Notes under the pieces: generated by a model
Database searches by the model: none
What the model was told of the DNA's origin: nothing
What the model saw: the letters and a program-made list of their open reading frames with translations, nothing else
In this document: piece after piece, positions 1 through 8,495 of the stretch
Position numbering within the stretch: position 1 is the first letter of the stretch
How the letters are laid out: the number at the start of each line of letters is the position of its first letter
Translations under genes and position numbers: made by a program
DNA from: Ruminococcus sp.
Lineage (GTDB): Bacteria > Bacillota > Clostridia > Lachnospirales > Lachnospiraceae
Reading direction: 5' to 3'
Length of the DNA: 61,256 bases
Assembly: GCA_023663085.1 (NCBI GenBank)
Contig: JAMPIB010000015.1
Span: 1-61,256 of the forward strand

Positions 1-2
1 GC

Positions 3-134
3 GAGAAGATGCCTGACGGAAGGCTGACGGCGCCTTCTGACGGCAAGGTATACCGTCTGAGAGAGGCAATATTATTATCAAAGCAGCTTGGAAGACCGCT
101 GACACAGGAAGAAATCGGGCAGTTTGAAGTGTAA
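3..134 (+). CDS. Small protein, 3' end only or complete from ATG at 9
   Basis: An open frame runs off the left edge and stops at 132-134. An ATG at 9 would give a 41-residue protein starting MPDGRL and ending QEEIGQFEV; without sequence to the left it cannot be told whether this is the start or an internal Met. It contains the segment YRLREAILLSKQLGRPLT and no domain I recognise. It lies directly upstream of the decayed serine recombinase, so it may belong to the same former mobile element; that is inference from position only. Confidence 0.4.
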   Translation, partial: EKMPDGRLTAPSDGKVYRLREAILLSKQLGRPLTQEEIGQFEV

Positions 135-139
135 AACAA

Positions 140-739
140 ATCAAAGGTTATGGATATCCGGGGCTGGTGTCATTCCGCCGGATTGTGAATTTGAGGACAG
201 GGGTATCACGGGGACCACTACGGACAGGCCGGGAGGTCGGCGTACAGATTGTTACGGTGGCGGAGCTGTTTCCGGAAGATGAAGGCTTGCGCTATGCGAT
301 GCAGGGATTATATACTTCCATGGCCCACAATTTCATCGTGAACCACCGCAGCAATGTGATGAGGGGGCTGAACTAAATGCGAGCGGGCTTAGAAGCATTC
401 AGGGCAATCAGTTTGTTGTAAACTCACTGGCAAGGATATTTCGCAACAGGGCGTATATTGGCGAATACAAAAGGCGACGATAGAGGGGCTTATTTGAAAT
501 CGCTAAAAAACAAGCTGAAAAGTGTTGAGGGGGAATCAAAAAAATTCGTAAAAGCCATCGGTGCAGGGATTTTCAATGAAACAACCCAGCAGGCTATGAG
601 TGAGCTGGAGAACCAAAAGCATCTGCTGAAAGACCAGATTGAAGCGGAAGAACTACGGGAGAAGTATGATATCAGATTGAGCCAGAAGTTGTGCAACAAA
701 GTGCTGCGCTACGTTGGTCTGGAAGAAACCATTGCATAA
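140..739 (+). pseudogene. Decayed serine site-specific recombinase
   Basis: Three pieces of one large serine recombinase survive in shifted frames. 167-376 encodes the end of the resolvase-type catalytic domain (AELFPEDEGLRYAMQGLYTS, then NHRSNVMRGLN) and stops. From about 377 to 483 another frame reads as the recombinase DNA-binding domain (SLARIFRNRAYIGEYK). 458-739 encodes the C-terminal coiled coil (LKSVEGESKKFVKAIGAGIF, NETTQQAMSELENQK). The N-terminal catalytic region with its serine is missing, as is most of the middle. The family cuts and rejoins DNA to move integrative elements; this copy cannot be functional. It marks an old mobile-element boundary beside the polysaccharide locus. 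Confidence 0.8.
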
Positions 740-750
740 TAACGTAAAAT

Positions 751-785
751 AAGGTAAAATTCCTATTAGGAATTTTACCTTTTTA
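751..785 (+). terminator. Rho-independent terminator
   Basis: A perfect 13-bp inverted repeat (AAGGTAAAATTCC at 751-763 and its complement at 769-781) surrounds a 5-base loop and is followed by T residues. It ends the recombinase remnant only about 20 bases before the first glycosyltransferase gene. Confidence 0.8.
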
Positions 786-806
786 TATTGGCAGGTTATC
801 AGAAAA

Positions 807-1871
807 ATGAAGATTATATTTATAATCCCGAATATGACAGGCGGCGGTACGGAACGTGTTATATCGCTTCTTTCGGATGCTTATATCAAAATGGGATTTG
901 AAGTCGCGATCATGCAGTTTGCAGGGTATGAACATGCTTATAAGCTGAATGATAAGGTTGAGGATTTTTCGATCGCCGGACAGTCTAATGGCAATCCGTT
1001 CGTAATGTTGAAACGTCTTTTGCGGATGCGCCAATATTATAAGCAGAATCCGGGGGCTTATATTTTTTCGTTTTGTATCATGGGTGCCTTTTTTTCAGTA
1101 ATAGCGACATTTGGAATGAAAAGATACATTCTCGTGGCAGAGCGCAGCAGCCCAGATAATTGGGACAAAGTGAGATTAAGAAACTGGGCTTACAGACGCG
1201 TTAATACGGTTACTTTTCAGACAGCTGATGGAATTTCCTATTTTCCGCAGGAAATAGCAAAGAAAGCGGTTGTGATTCCAAATCCGATAGATGCGGCTAT
1301 ACCAGCTCGGTATGAAGGGGAAAGAATGCACAGGGTTGTATCGGTCGGCAGACTGCACAAGGTGAAGAATCATGCGATGCTGATAGATGCTTTTGCAGAA
1401 TTTTCTGAACATTTTGTAGATTATGAACTGCATTTTTATGGTCAGGGGGATTTGGAGCAGGAACTGAAGCAGAGAGTTGAAAAGTTAAAAATAAGTGATA
1501 AAGTGGTATGGCATGGATTTTGTGAGAATGTAAAAGAAGAGATACGGACGGCCGGGATGTTTGTCCTGCCTTCTAATTACGAGGGGATATCTAATTCTAT
1601 GTTGGAGGCATTGGCAATGGGAATCCCAACAATCTGTACGGATTGTCCGATTGGCGGTGCCAGAATGTACATTGAAGATGGGGTCAATGGATTTCTGGTT
1701 CCTGTGGATGACAGGAAAGCGCTCTTGGAGGCCATGCACCGCATTGCTTCTGACAGGGTTCTGGCGGAGCAGATGTCACAAAATGCTGTAAAAGTCAGAG
1801 AACATTATTCCGTTGAAAGTGTAGCTGTACAGTTTTTAAAGGCAGCAGGTATTGAATATCCGCTGGAGTAA
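807..1871 (+). CDS. GT4 family glycosyltransferase
   Basis: A 354-residue GT-B fold retaining glycosyltransferase of family GT4, which transfers a sugar from a nucleotide sugar to a growing glycan on the inner membrane face. The N-terminus shows the acceptor-domain motif PNMTGGGTERV. The C-terminal donor domain starts near VVSVGRLHKVKNH and carries the conserved YEGISNSMLEALAMGIP segment that holds the donor-binding glutamates. Length is normal. It opens a run of same-strand polysaccharide genes; the next gene follows after 21 bases. Acceptor and donor sugars cannot be read from the sequence. No clear promoter fits in the 20 bases between the terminator and the start. Confidence 0.85.
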   Translation: MKIIFIIPNMTGGGTERVISLLSDAYIKMGFEVAIMQFAGYEHAYKLNDKVEDFSIAGQSNGNPFVMLKRLLRMRQYYKQNPGAYIFSFCIMGAFFSVIATFGMKRYILVAERSSPDNWDKVRLRNWAYRRVNTVTFQTADGISYFPQEIAKKAVVIPNPIDAAIPARYEGERMHRVVSVGRLHKVKNHAMLIDAFAEFSEHFVDYELHFYGQGDLEQELKQRVEKLKISDKVVWHGFCENVKEEIRTAGMFVLPSNYEGISNSMLEALAMGIPTICTDCPIGGARMYIEDGVNGFLVPVDDRKALLEAMHRIASDRVLAEQMSQNAVKVREHYSVESVAVQFLKAAGIEYPLE

Positions 1872-1892
1872 GAAAGATTTTCGGGAGGCAAT

Positions 1893-3011
1893 ATGAGCCA
1901 GATAGCAGTTATCAATCCAATTTTATATACTTCCGAAACGAATCAGATTCCTAAAATAATTTCCATCAAAGATACGATGATCTATACAATGTGCCTTGGA
2001 TTTAAACGTCTGGGTCATTCTGTTATATTACTGGCCGCCGAGGACTACCGGCCGGAAAGAGAAGAAACGTATGATTTTGAGATCATCTGGATGAAAACAA
2101 TCTGGCACAGGATATTTTTACCCCGTTGTTTTCCTTATATGCCTCAATTGCGGGGTTTTTTGCGAAAGCACAAATTTGATATCATTATATCCAGTGAAGT
2201 ATTTGGAACATGGTCTTATACGGCGGCAAGGCTTTATCCTGATAAAACGCTGATCTGGCATGAACTGGCTAAACATAATAATATCATGCATCAATTGCCC
2301 TCTAAAGTCTGGTATCATTTGATAGCACGGTTTTTTATGCGCAAGGCGGCAGTTATTCCCAGGTCGGAAGCAGCAGCGGAGTTTATTGGACGGTTTATGC
2401 CCAATGTTTTTGATAGCTGTATTGAACATGGTGTGGATTTGCAGAAATATCCACAGCAGTTATGGAAAGAAAAAAAGAAACAGTTTGTGGTGGTATCCCA
2501 GTTCATCGAAAGAAAGCAGATTGACAGGACGTTACAGCAGTTTAGGGATTTTATCAGAAAGGGGCATGGAGATTTCCGTTTGTATCTGATTGGACAGGGT
2601 GAACTGGAAATGCAGTTAAAGGCGCTGGCGGCCCGATATCACATGGAAGAAAACGTTATTTTCTGCGGACAATTGCCTCATAAGGATCTTTTTCCAATCG
2701 TTGCACAGTCTATGGCGCTGCTTGTTTCGACTGTCAAAGATAATAATATGGTATCCATTGCAGAGAGTATTGCGGCAGGAACGCCTGTCGTGACAACCTC
2801 CATACCGTATAATGCAGTTTATGTAGAACGAGAGCAGCTTGGTATTGTCTCAGACGACTGGAATGCAGAAACACTGGAGGAGGTCTGGCGCAAAAATAAT
2901 TTTTATACCGAAAAGTGTGTTGCCTATAGAAAAAAACTGTCTAATGAATATTGCGCCAAAGGATTTATAGATGCAATGTCGTTTTACCGACATGACAGGG
3001 AAAGGGAATGA
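1893..3011 (+). CDS. GT4 family glycosyltransferase
   Basis: A 372-residue cytoplasmic glycosyltransferase of the GT4 type. The donor-binding half begins around QFVVVSQFIERKQIDRT and ends with the segment SIAESIAAGTPVVTTSIPYN, the equivalent of the E-x7-E donor loop. The N-terminal half (ILYTSETNQIPKI, then KRLGHSVILLAAEDY) fits the acceptor domain. GGGAGG lies just ahead of the ATG. It sits between another GT4 gene and UDP-glucose dehydrogenase, 6 bases before the latter, so the three are probably cotranscribed. Sugar specificity is unknown. Confidence 0.8.
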   Translation: MSQIAVINPILYTSETNQIPKIISIKDTMIYTMCLGFKRLGHSVILLAAEDYRPEREETYDFEIIWMKTIWHRIFLPRCFPYMPQLRGFLRKHKFDIIISSEVFGTWSYTAARLYPDKTLIWHELAKHNNIMHQLPSKVWYHLIARFFMRKAAVIPRSEAAAEFIGRFMPNVFDSCIEHGVDLQKYPQQLWKEKKKQFVVVSQFIERKQIDRTLQQFRDFIRKGHGDFRLYLIGQGELEMQLKALAARYHMEENVIFCGQLPHKDLFPIVAQSMALLVSTVKDNNMVSIAESIAAGTPVVTTSIPYNAVYVEREQLGIVSDDWNAETLEEVWRKNNFYTEKCVAYRKKLSNEYCAKGFIDAMSFYRHDRERE

Positions 3012-3017
3012 ATAAAA

Positions 3018-4331
3018 ATGAAATTAGCAGTAGCAGGAACAGGATATGTAGGTCTGGTCGCAGGCGTCTGTTTTGCGGAAAAAGGACATGACGTGACCTG
3101 TGTGGATGTGGATGAGAAAAAAGTAAAAATGATGGAATCCGGCATTACCCCGATCTATGAAGAAGGTCTGGAAGAATTGATGCGTAAAAACAATGCGGCG
3201 GGAAGGCTGCATTATACGACGGATTATCGCAGCGCCTACAAAGATGCAGACGCCATTTTTATCGGCGTGGGAACACCGGAACAGCCGGATGGCTCGGCGA
3301 ATTTAAGCTATATCGCCACGGTTTCCAGACAGATTGCCGAGTCGATAGAGAGGGACTGTCTGGTCGTGGTCAAGTCCACGGTTCCGGTAGGAACGAATGA
3401 TAAGGTGGAGCAGTTTATCAGAGATTTTCTGGTAAGGGATGTCAAAGTCGAAGTGGCTTCTAATCCGGAGTTTCTGGCACAGGGATCGGCAGTGCATGAT
3501 ACGCTGCATGCGGCCCGGATCATTATCGGTACGGAGAGCGCACATGCGGAAGAGATGATGAAAAAAATTTATGAGCCGTTCGGTCTTCCTATCGTATCGG
3601 TCAACAGACGTTCAGCCGAAATGATAAAATATGCCTGCAATGATTTTCTGGCGCTCAAGATTTCCTATATGAACGATATTGCGAATCTGTGTGAACTGGT
3701 AGGCGCGGATATTGACGCGGTGGCCAAAGGCATGAGTTATGATGAAAGGATTGGCGCCAGATTCTTAAATGCAGGGATCGGCTACGGCGGGAGTTGTTTC
3801 CCGAAAGATACCAAAGCCCTGAAATATCTGGCACAGCAGAACGGTTATACATTGCGTACCGTAGAGGCGGCGGTGGATGTTAATGCCGAGCAGAAGACGA
3901 AACTGTTCCGGAAGGCAAGCAACCGGATGATAACTTTTCAAAATCTCCGGGTGGCGGTTCTGGGACTGGCTTTTAAAGCGGGGACGGATGATCTGCGGGA
4001 GGCGCCTTCGCTGGATAATGTAGAGTTGTTATTGGAAAGTGGTGCGGATATCTGTGCCTATGATCCGGTCGCGGCGGATAATTTTAAGAAAAAGTATCCG
4101 GAAGGGGCTTTTGCAAAAGGCACGATCCACTATGTGGACAGCGCGCAGAAGGCGCTGCAGGATGCGCATATCTGTTTTATTTTTACGGAATGGAAAGAGA
4201 TCAGGGAAATTCCGGCGGAAACTTTTCGCAGTCTGATGAGCATTCCGCTCATATATGATGGCCGGAATGTCTTTGACAGCGCCGAAATGAAAGCGGCCGG
4301 CATTGAATATTACAGTATCGGAAGGCCGTAG
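3018..4331 (+). CDS. ugd: UDP-glucose 6-dehydrogenase
   Basis: Oxidises UDP-glucose to UDP-glucuronate with two NAD+, in the cytoplasm. The 437-residue protein has the N-terminal NAD site (AGTGYVGLVAGVCFA), the central dimer domain and the catalytic cysteine motif GYGGSCFPKDTKAL near residue 260, then the C-terminal UDP-binding domain (VLGLAFKAGTDDLREAPS). All key residues look intact and length is normal for the Ugd/TuaD family. The UDP-GlcA 4-epimerase at 5399 lies downstream in the same direction, so the pair probably supplies UDP-galacturonate, implying an acidic polymer. Confidence 0.95.
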   Translation: MKLAVAGTGYVGLVAGVCFAEKGHDVTCVDVDEKKVKMMESGITPIYEEGLEELMRKNNAAGRLHYTTDYRSAYKDADAIFIGVGTPEQPDGSANLSYIATVSRQIAESIERDCLVVVKSTVPVGTNDKVEQFIRDFLVRDVKVEVASNPEFLAQGSAVHDTLHAARIIIGTESAHAEEMMKKIYEPFGLPIVSVNRRSAEMIKYACNDFLALKISYMNDIANLCELVGADIDAVAKGMSYDERIGARFLNAGIGYGGSCFPKDTKALKYLAQQNGYTLRTVEAAVDVNAEQKTKLFRKASNRMITFQNLRVAVLGLAFKAGTDDLREAPSLDNVELLLESGADICAYDPVAADNFKKKYPEGAFAKGTIHYVDSAQKALQDAHICFIFTEWKEIREIPAETFRSLMSIPLIYDGRNVFDSAEMKAAGIEYYSIGRP

Positions 4332-4358
4332 GCCGCCAGGAATAAGAGGAAAGTGAAA

Positions 4359-5381
4359 ATGACTCCAACCCTTTATATTGTTGTGCCCTGTTATAATGAA
4401 GAAAAAGTCCTGCCGATCACGAGCACGATATTTGCCGATAAGATAGGCGACCTGATCAGCCGGGGAAAGATCAGTGAGCGCAGCAAAGTCTTATTTGTAA
4501 ACGATGGTTCTAAGGACGGAACGTGGGATATCATCTGTGGATTGATCGAAAAAGATACGCATTTTGCAGGTATTGCCCTGTCGCGCAACAGAGGGCATCA
4601 GAACGCGCTCTGGGCCGGTCTGATGGAGGCTGAAAAATATGCGGATATTACGATCAGTATTGACTGCGATGGTCAAGATGATGTCAATGCAATGGACGAT
4701 ATGATAGAGGCATATTACGATGGCTGTCAGATCGTATACGGTGTGCGGAAGGAGAGGAAGACGGATACGCCGTTTAAGCGCTTTACGGCGGAGGGCTTTT
4801 ATCGTTTCCTGCGGCTGCTGGGGGCGGAAGTTGTCTTTAATCATGCCGATTACCGCCTGTTGAGCCAGAAGGTACTGGAAGAACTGGCCGGTTTTAAAGA
4901 AGTCAATTTATATCTGCGGGGGATGATTCCCTTAGTCGGTTTTAAGAGTACCTGCGTATATTATGAAAGGAAAGAGCGGGCGGCCGGGAAGAGTCATTAT
5001 CCGCTCGGTAAAATGATAGGACTGGCGCTTGATGGGATCACCAGTCTTTCAATCCGGCCTCTGCGGATGATAATCGGTTTTGGTATGCTGGCATCGGTGC
5101 TCAGCTTTATCGGTATTATCTGGGCGGTTGTCAGGAATATAACGGGCCATACGATCGTCGGCTGGGCCAGTATGGTGTGCGTGATCTGCTTTGTGAGCGG
5201 GATACAGCTTCTGTGCCTGGGCGTTATCGGGGAATATATCGGCAAGATCTATCTGGAGACGAAACAGCGGCCGAAATATATCATCGAACAGAAGGAAGGT
5301 CTTGGCGGCGGAAAAGCAGAAACAGCGGATAAGCAGACAGCAGAGAAGCAAACGGCAGAGAAGCAGACAGCAGAGGAATGA
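4359..5381 (+). CDS. GtrB-like GT2 glycosyltransferase, polyprenyl-phosphate type
   Basis: A membrane-bound GT2 enzyme of the DPM1/GtrB group, which loads a sugar onto undecaprenyl phosphate for use outside the cell. The GT-A domain carries VPCYNEE, FVNDGSKDGT and the DCDGQDD acidic motif; two C-terminal membrane segments follow (about 230-252 and 265-290). The start is placed at ATG 4359, 8 bases after AGAGGA; the GTG at 4353 is too close to it. The tail is unusual: a 15-bp unit repeated three times (5331-5375) encodes KQTAE repeats. The last bases overlap an upstream ATG of the epimerase gene. A paralogue lies at 6427. Confidence 0.88.
   Translation: MTPTLYIVVPCYNEEKVLPITSTIFADKIGDLISRGKISERSKVLFVNDGSKDGTWDIICGLIEKDTHFAGIALSRNRGHQNALWAGLMEAEKYADITISIDCDGQDDVNAMDDMIEAYYDGCQIVYGVRKERKTDTPFKRFTAEGFYRFLRLLGAEVVFNHADYRLLSQKVLEELAGFKEVNLYLRGMIPLVGFKSTCVYYERKERAAGKSHYPLGKMIGLALDGITSLSIRPLRMIIGFGMLASVLSFIGIIWAVVRNITGHTIVGWASMVCVICFVSGIQLLCLGVIGEYIGKIYLETKQRPKYIIEQKEGLGGGKAETADKQTAEKQTAEKQTAEE
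5331..5375 (+). repeat. 15-bp tandem repeat, three units, in the GT2 tail
   Basis: Three near-identical units of AAGCAGACAGCAGAG at 5331, 5346 and 5361; the middle unit differs at two positions. They encode KQTAE repeats at the cytoplasmic C-terminus of the GtrB-like enzyme. The repeat is in frame, so copy number can change without breaking the protein. Confidence 0.85.
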
Positions 5382-5398
5382 AAAGACAGGAGAGAGTT

Positions 5399-6394
5399 AT
5401 GAAGCAGCTGGATATCGGAAAAACATATTTGATTACGGGCGGAGCGGGATTTATCGGATTTCATCTTTCCAAAAGCCTTCTGGAACAGGGTGCGGAAGTA
5501 ATAGGGTTTGACAATCTGAACGATTATTATGATGTGTCTTTAAAAGAAGACAGACTGGCAATCTTAAGACAATATGAGCATTATACTTTTCTGAAGGGGG
5601 ACCTGGCCGATAAAGGGGATGTATACAGGCTTTTTCAGGAATATCATCCGCAGATCGTGGTCAATCTCGGAGCGCAGGCGGGAGTGCGTAACAGCATAGA
5701 CAATCCCGATGCTTATATGCAGTCGAATATGATGGGATTTTTCCATATACTGGAAGGATGCCGTTATTTTCCGGTGGAGCATCTCGTATACGCATCGTCC
5801 AGTTCCGTATACGGCGGGAACGAAAAGGTTCCTTTTTCCACGCAGGATAAAGTGGATGAACCGGTGAGCCTCTATGCGGCGACCAAGAAGGCCAATGAAC
5901 TAATGGCGCACGCTTATAGTAAGCTGTATCGTATTCCGGTGACGGGACTGCGCTTTTTTACGGTATACGGGCCTTTCGGAAGACCGGATATGGCTTATTA
6001 TAAATTTACAGAAAAGATTTTACGCGGCGAGCCGATCCAGGTCTATAACAGAGGCGATATGTACCGTGATTTTACCTATATAGACGATATCGTGAAGGGT
6101 GTGGAGAATATTCTCTGCAATCCGCCGAAGGCCAATGAAAAAGGGGTGAGCGCCAAAGTATATAATATCGGAAATAATAAGCCGATCACGCTCATGCACT
6201 TTATCGAGACTCTGGAGAAATGTCTGGGAACGACAGCGCGCAGGGAGCTGCTGCCCATGCAGCCGGGTGATGTGTATCAGACATATGCGGATGTCAGCGA
6301 TCTGATAGAAGATTATGGTTTTAAACCGGATACGACGATAGAAGAGGGACTGGATAAGTTTGTCAGATGGTATCGGGAATATTACGGGATTTAA
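5399..6394 (+). CDS. UDP-glucuronate 4-epimerase
   Basis: A 331-residue extended short-chain dehydrogenase/reductase. It shows the NAD motif TGGAGFIGFH, the segment FDNLNDYYDVSLKEDRL that is typical of UDP-glucuronate 4-epimerases (CapI type), the catalytic YAATK near residue 160 and RDFTYIDDIV. It should interconvert UDP-GlcA and UDP-GalA, following the dehydrogenase at 3018. An ATG at 5378 overlaps the previous gene, but AGGAGAG sits at a good distance before ATG 5399, which also fits the family start. UDP-galactose or other 4-epimerase activity is possible but less likely given the motif. Confidence 0.88.
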   Translation: MKQLDIGKTYLITGGAGFIGFHLSKSLLEQGAEVIGFDNLNDYYDVSLKEDRLAILRQYEHYTFLKGDLADKGDVYRLFQEYHPQIVVNLGAQAGVRNSIDNPDAYMQSNMMGFFHILEGCRYFPVEHLVYASSSSVYGGNEKVPFSTQDKVDEPVSLYAATKKANELMAHAYSKLYRIPVTGLRFFTVYGPFGRPDMAYYKFTEKILRGEPIQVYNRGDMYRDFTYIDDIVKGVENILCNPPKANEKGVSAKVYNIGNNKPITLMHFIETLEKCLGTTARRELLPMQPGDVYQTYADVSDLIEDYGFKPDTTIEEGLDKFVRWYREYYGI

Positions 6395-6426
6395 TGAGGG
6401 CTTGTCCGGGATGGAGGCAATAGCGT

Positions 6427-7440
6427 ATGCAAAGAGAAATACCGACATTATATCTGGTTGTGCCCTGCTATAATGAAGAAGAGATCATAGAAAGATCGGC
6501 GCAGGTCATGCGGGATAAGATGCGCGGGCTGATACAGGCGGAGAAGATCAGGACTGACAGTAAGATCATGTTTGTCAATGACGGCAGCAAAGATGGTACA
6601 CTCAGACTGCTCCATAAGGCAGCGGCGGATGACACTATTTTCTCTGTGGTCAGTCTGGCGGGAAATTATGGTCATCAGAGCGCGATACTGGCAGGCATGA
6701 TGGTGGCAAGAGAATATGCGGATGCCGTAGTGACGATAGATGCCGACTTACAGCAGGATATTGAAGCTCTGGAGTTGTTTCTGGAACGGTATATGGCAGG
6801 CTGTGAGATCGTTTACGGTGTGCGCAATGACAGACATTCCGATGGGACTTTTAAGAAAAATTCTGCGACTGCTTATTATAAATTAATGCACTTGTTAGGC
6901 AGTAAAGTGATCACAAACCATGCAGATTATCGCCTGATGTCCCAAAAAGCGTTGGATGCGCTTTCAGAATATCAGGAAAGCAATCTGTTTTTGCGTGGAC
7001 TGATCCCGACTATGGGGTTTGCGTCGGATGTGGTTTATTTTGATGTCAAAGAAAGAGAAGCCGGGCAATCTAAATATACGCTGGGAAAAATGATGACGCT
7101 GGCTCTGGATGGCATTACTTCCATGAGTGTGCGGCCGCTGCGTATGATCGCGGCAGCAGGTTTTCTGGTATGTATCTTCAGCTTTATCATGTGTGTTATC
7201 AGTTTTGTAGACTGGCTGCATGGGAATAATGTGCCCGGTTATACGACAAGCCTGATCGTTTCTCTTGTCATGGGCGGTGTAACGCTGCTGTCGCTCGGTA
7301 TCATGGGAGAGTACATCGGGAAGATCTATATGGAGACAAAAAAGCGTCCGCGCTATATCATAGATACTTTTGTGTGGAGAGATGAAGATACAGAAAATAT
7401 CTGCCTGCACAATGACAGGCAGATGGAAAACGGCCTATGA
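6427..7440 (+). CDS. GtrB-like GT2 glycosyltransferase, second copy
   Basis: A 337-residue paralogue of the GT2 enzyme at 4359, same architecture: GT-A domain with VPCYNEEE, FVNDGSKDGT and DADLQQD, then two C-terminal membrane helices around residues 235-290. It should form polyprenyl-phosphate-linked sugar at the inner membrane face. Having two copies suggests two lipid-linked donors. GGAGG lies ahead of the ATG. The tail differs fully from the first copy and holds a 9-bp inverted repeat (7399-7424) that may serve the opposite-strand gene. Confidence 0.88.
   Translation: MQREIPTLYLVVPCYNEEEIIERSAQVMRDKMRGLIQAEKIRTDSKIMFVNDGSKDGTLRLLHKAAADDTIFSVVSLAGNYGHQSAILAGMMVAREYADAVVTIDADLQQDIEALELFLERYMAGCEIVYGVRNDRHSDGTFKKNSATAYYKLMHLLGSKVITNHADYRLMSQKALDALSEYQESNLFLRGLIPTMGFASDVVYFDVKEREAGQSKYTLGKMMTLALDGITSMSVRPLRMIAAAGFLVCIFSFIMCVISFVDWLHGNNVPGYTTSLIVSLVMGGVTLLSLGIMGEYIGKIYMETKKRPRYIIDTFVWRDEDTENICLHNDRQMENGL
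7392..7424 (-). terminator. Possible terminator of the minus-strand acylation genes
   Basis: A perfect 9-bp inverted repeat, ATCTGCCTG at 7399-7407 and its complement at 7416-7424, lies about 30 bases beyond the stop of the minus-strand SGNH gene and is followed on that strand by ATATTTTC. It is inside the end of the convergent GT2 coding sequence. Confidence 0.45.
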
Positions 7441-7454
7441 TGCAGGCAGCTTTT

Positions 7455-8429
7455 TCAGAAGAATTTCTGCAGTTCCGCCACCTCTTCCGTCAGTATCTGC
7501 ATGAAATACTGGATCCCTTCGTAATTTAAGTGGTCGGCATCCATAAAGTAATTAAGATTACCTCTGAATCTTGCGTCATAGGAATAATCATAATAAGTGA
7601 CACCTGTGTCATCTGCGATCGTTGTCACAGTTTCTTCAAATTCCCGCAAAAAATCATCTGAAACCAGATCCCTGTAATATTTGGAAAACGGCGTCGTAAT
7701 GAGTACGGGCGTGATATCATGCTCTTTACAGTAATCAATGATATCGTACAGATTTTCAATCCGCTCCGGCAGAAAATACTCTTCTTTGTTGTCAAAATGT
7801 CTGCTGTAGCGATCCTGGGCTTTGGCGGCAAAAGCCGCGACATCAATCTCGCTTTCGGAGGCGTAGGCCGTAATGGAAAGCTGCATGTTCGGGAAGAGTT
7901 TGGCAAGATCTTCCCCTGCCGATAAGATGGGCAGCCTGTTCGTGACCAGATCAATAAAAGGATCATAACCGGGAATATTCTTCGGAGAAAGACAATGATA
8001 ATAGCGTACACTCATAGCCTCTGCTTCGGAGGCATTTACCACTTCATTATTAAATGAAAAATATGATACCGGAATGAACATCACACTTCCCGGCGCCATA
8101 TAAGCGCCGTATTCTTTTAATATAGCATAATCATAGTCAAAAGACTGGCTCGCATTGGCAAAATTAAAGCAGGATAATCCAAGGCTCTCATAAGAAGTAT
8201 AATCAAAATTATAGGCTCCGTGGGAACTGCCGAGATTACCGATCTGGATCTGTGTGTACTGATAGCCGAGCATGGTAAATTTGGCGACATCCAGATATTT
8301 CTGATCGTTGATCGGTTTATAGGGCTTGTTCAGACAATAGATCACCAAAAGAGCCGCCGCCGGGATCAGGATACATTTCAGAGCAAAACGTAAAACATCA
8401 TAATATCTTTTTTTCATAATAATAACCAT
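7455..8429 (-). CDS. SGNH-like acyltransfer partner protein (DltD/AlgX-like)
   Basis: A 324-residue protein with one N-terminal membrane segment (about residues 14-34) and an extracytoplasmic domain. The motif LGSSH at residues 66-70 resembles the block-I nucleophile of DltD/AlgX-type SGNH proteins, and DADHLNYEG near the C-terminus resembles the D-x-x-H block. It lies 66 bases downstream of an MBOAT gene on the same strand, the usual partner of such proteins, so it likely moves an acyl group from MBOAT onto a surface glycan. Start is uncertain: ATG 8429 has AAAGG almost touching it, and ATG 8417 is an alternative. Confidence 0.7.
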   Translation of the reverse strand: MVIIMKKRYYDVLRFALKCILIPAAALLVIYCLNKPYKPINDQKYLDVAKFTMLGYQYTQIQIGNLGSSHGAYNFDYTSYESLGLSCFNFANASQSFDYDYAILKEYGAYMAPGSVMFIPVSYFSFNNEVVNASEAEAMSVRYYHCLSPKNIPGYDPFIDLVTNRLPILSAGEDLAKLFPNMQLSITAYASESEIDVAAFAAKAQDRYSRHFDNKEEYFLPERIENLYDIIDYCKEHDITPVLITTPFSKYYRDLVSDDFLREFEETVTTIADDTGVTYYDYSYDARFRGNLNYFMDADHLNYEGIQYFMQILTEEVAELQKFF

Positions 8430-8495
8430 GCCTTTCTCTCAGTTCGCGATATCTGGGCCGACACTGGCAGCGTCCTGGCACCAAAATTCGCGATT

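Noticed and set aside
8443-8494. TTCGCGAT repeated at 8443 and 8487 between the MBOAT and SGNH genes
   Set aside because: Two 8-base copies 44 bases apart with no further symmetry are weak evidence for a site.
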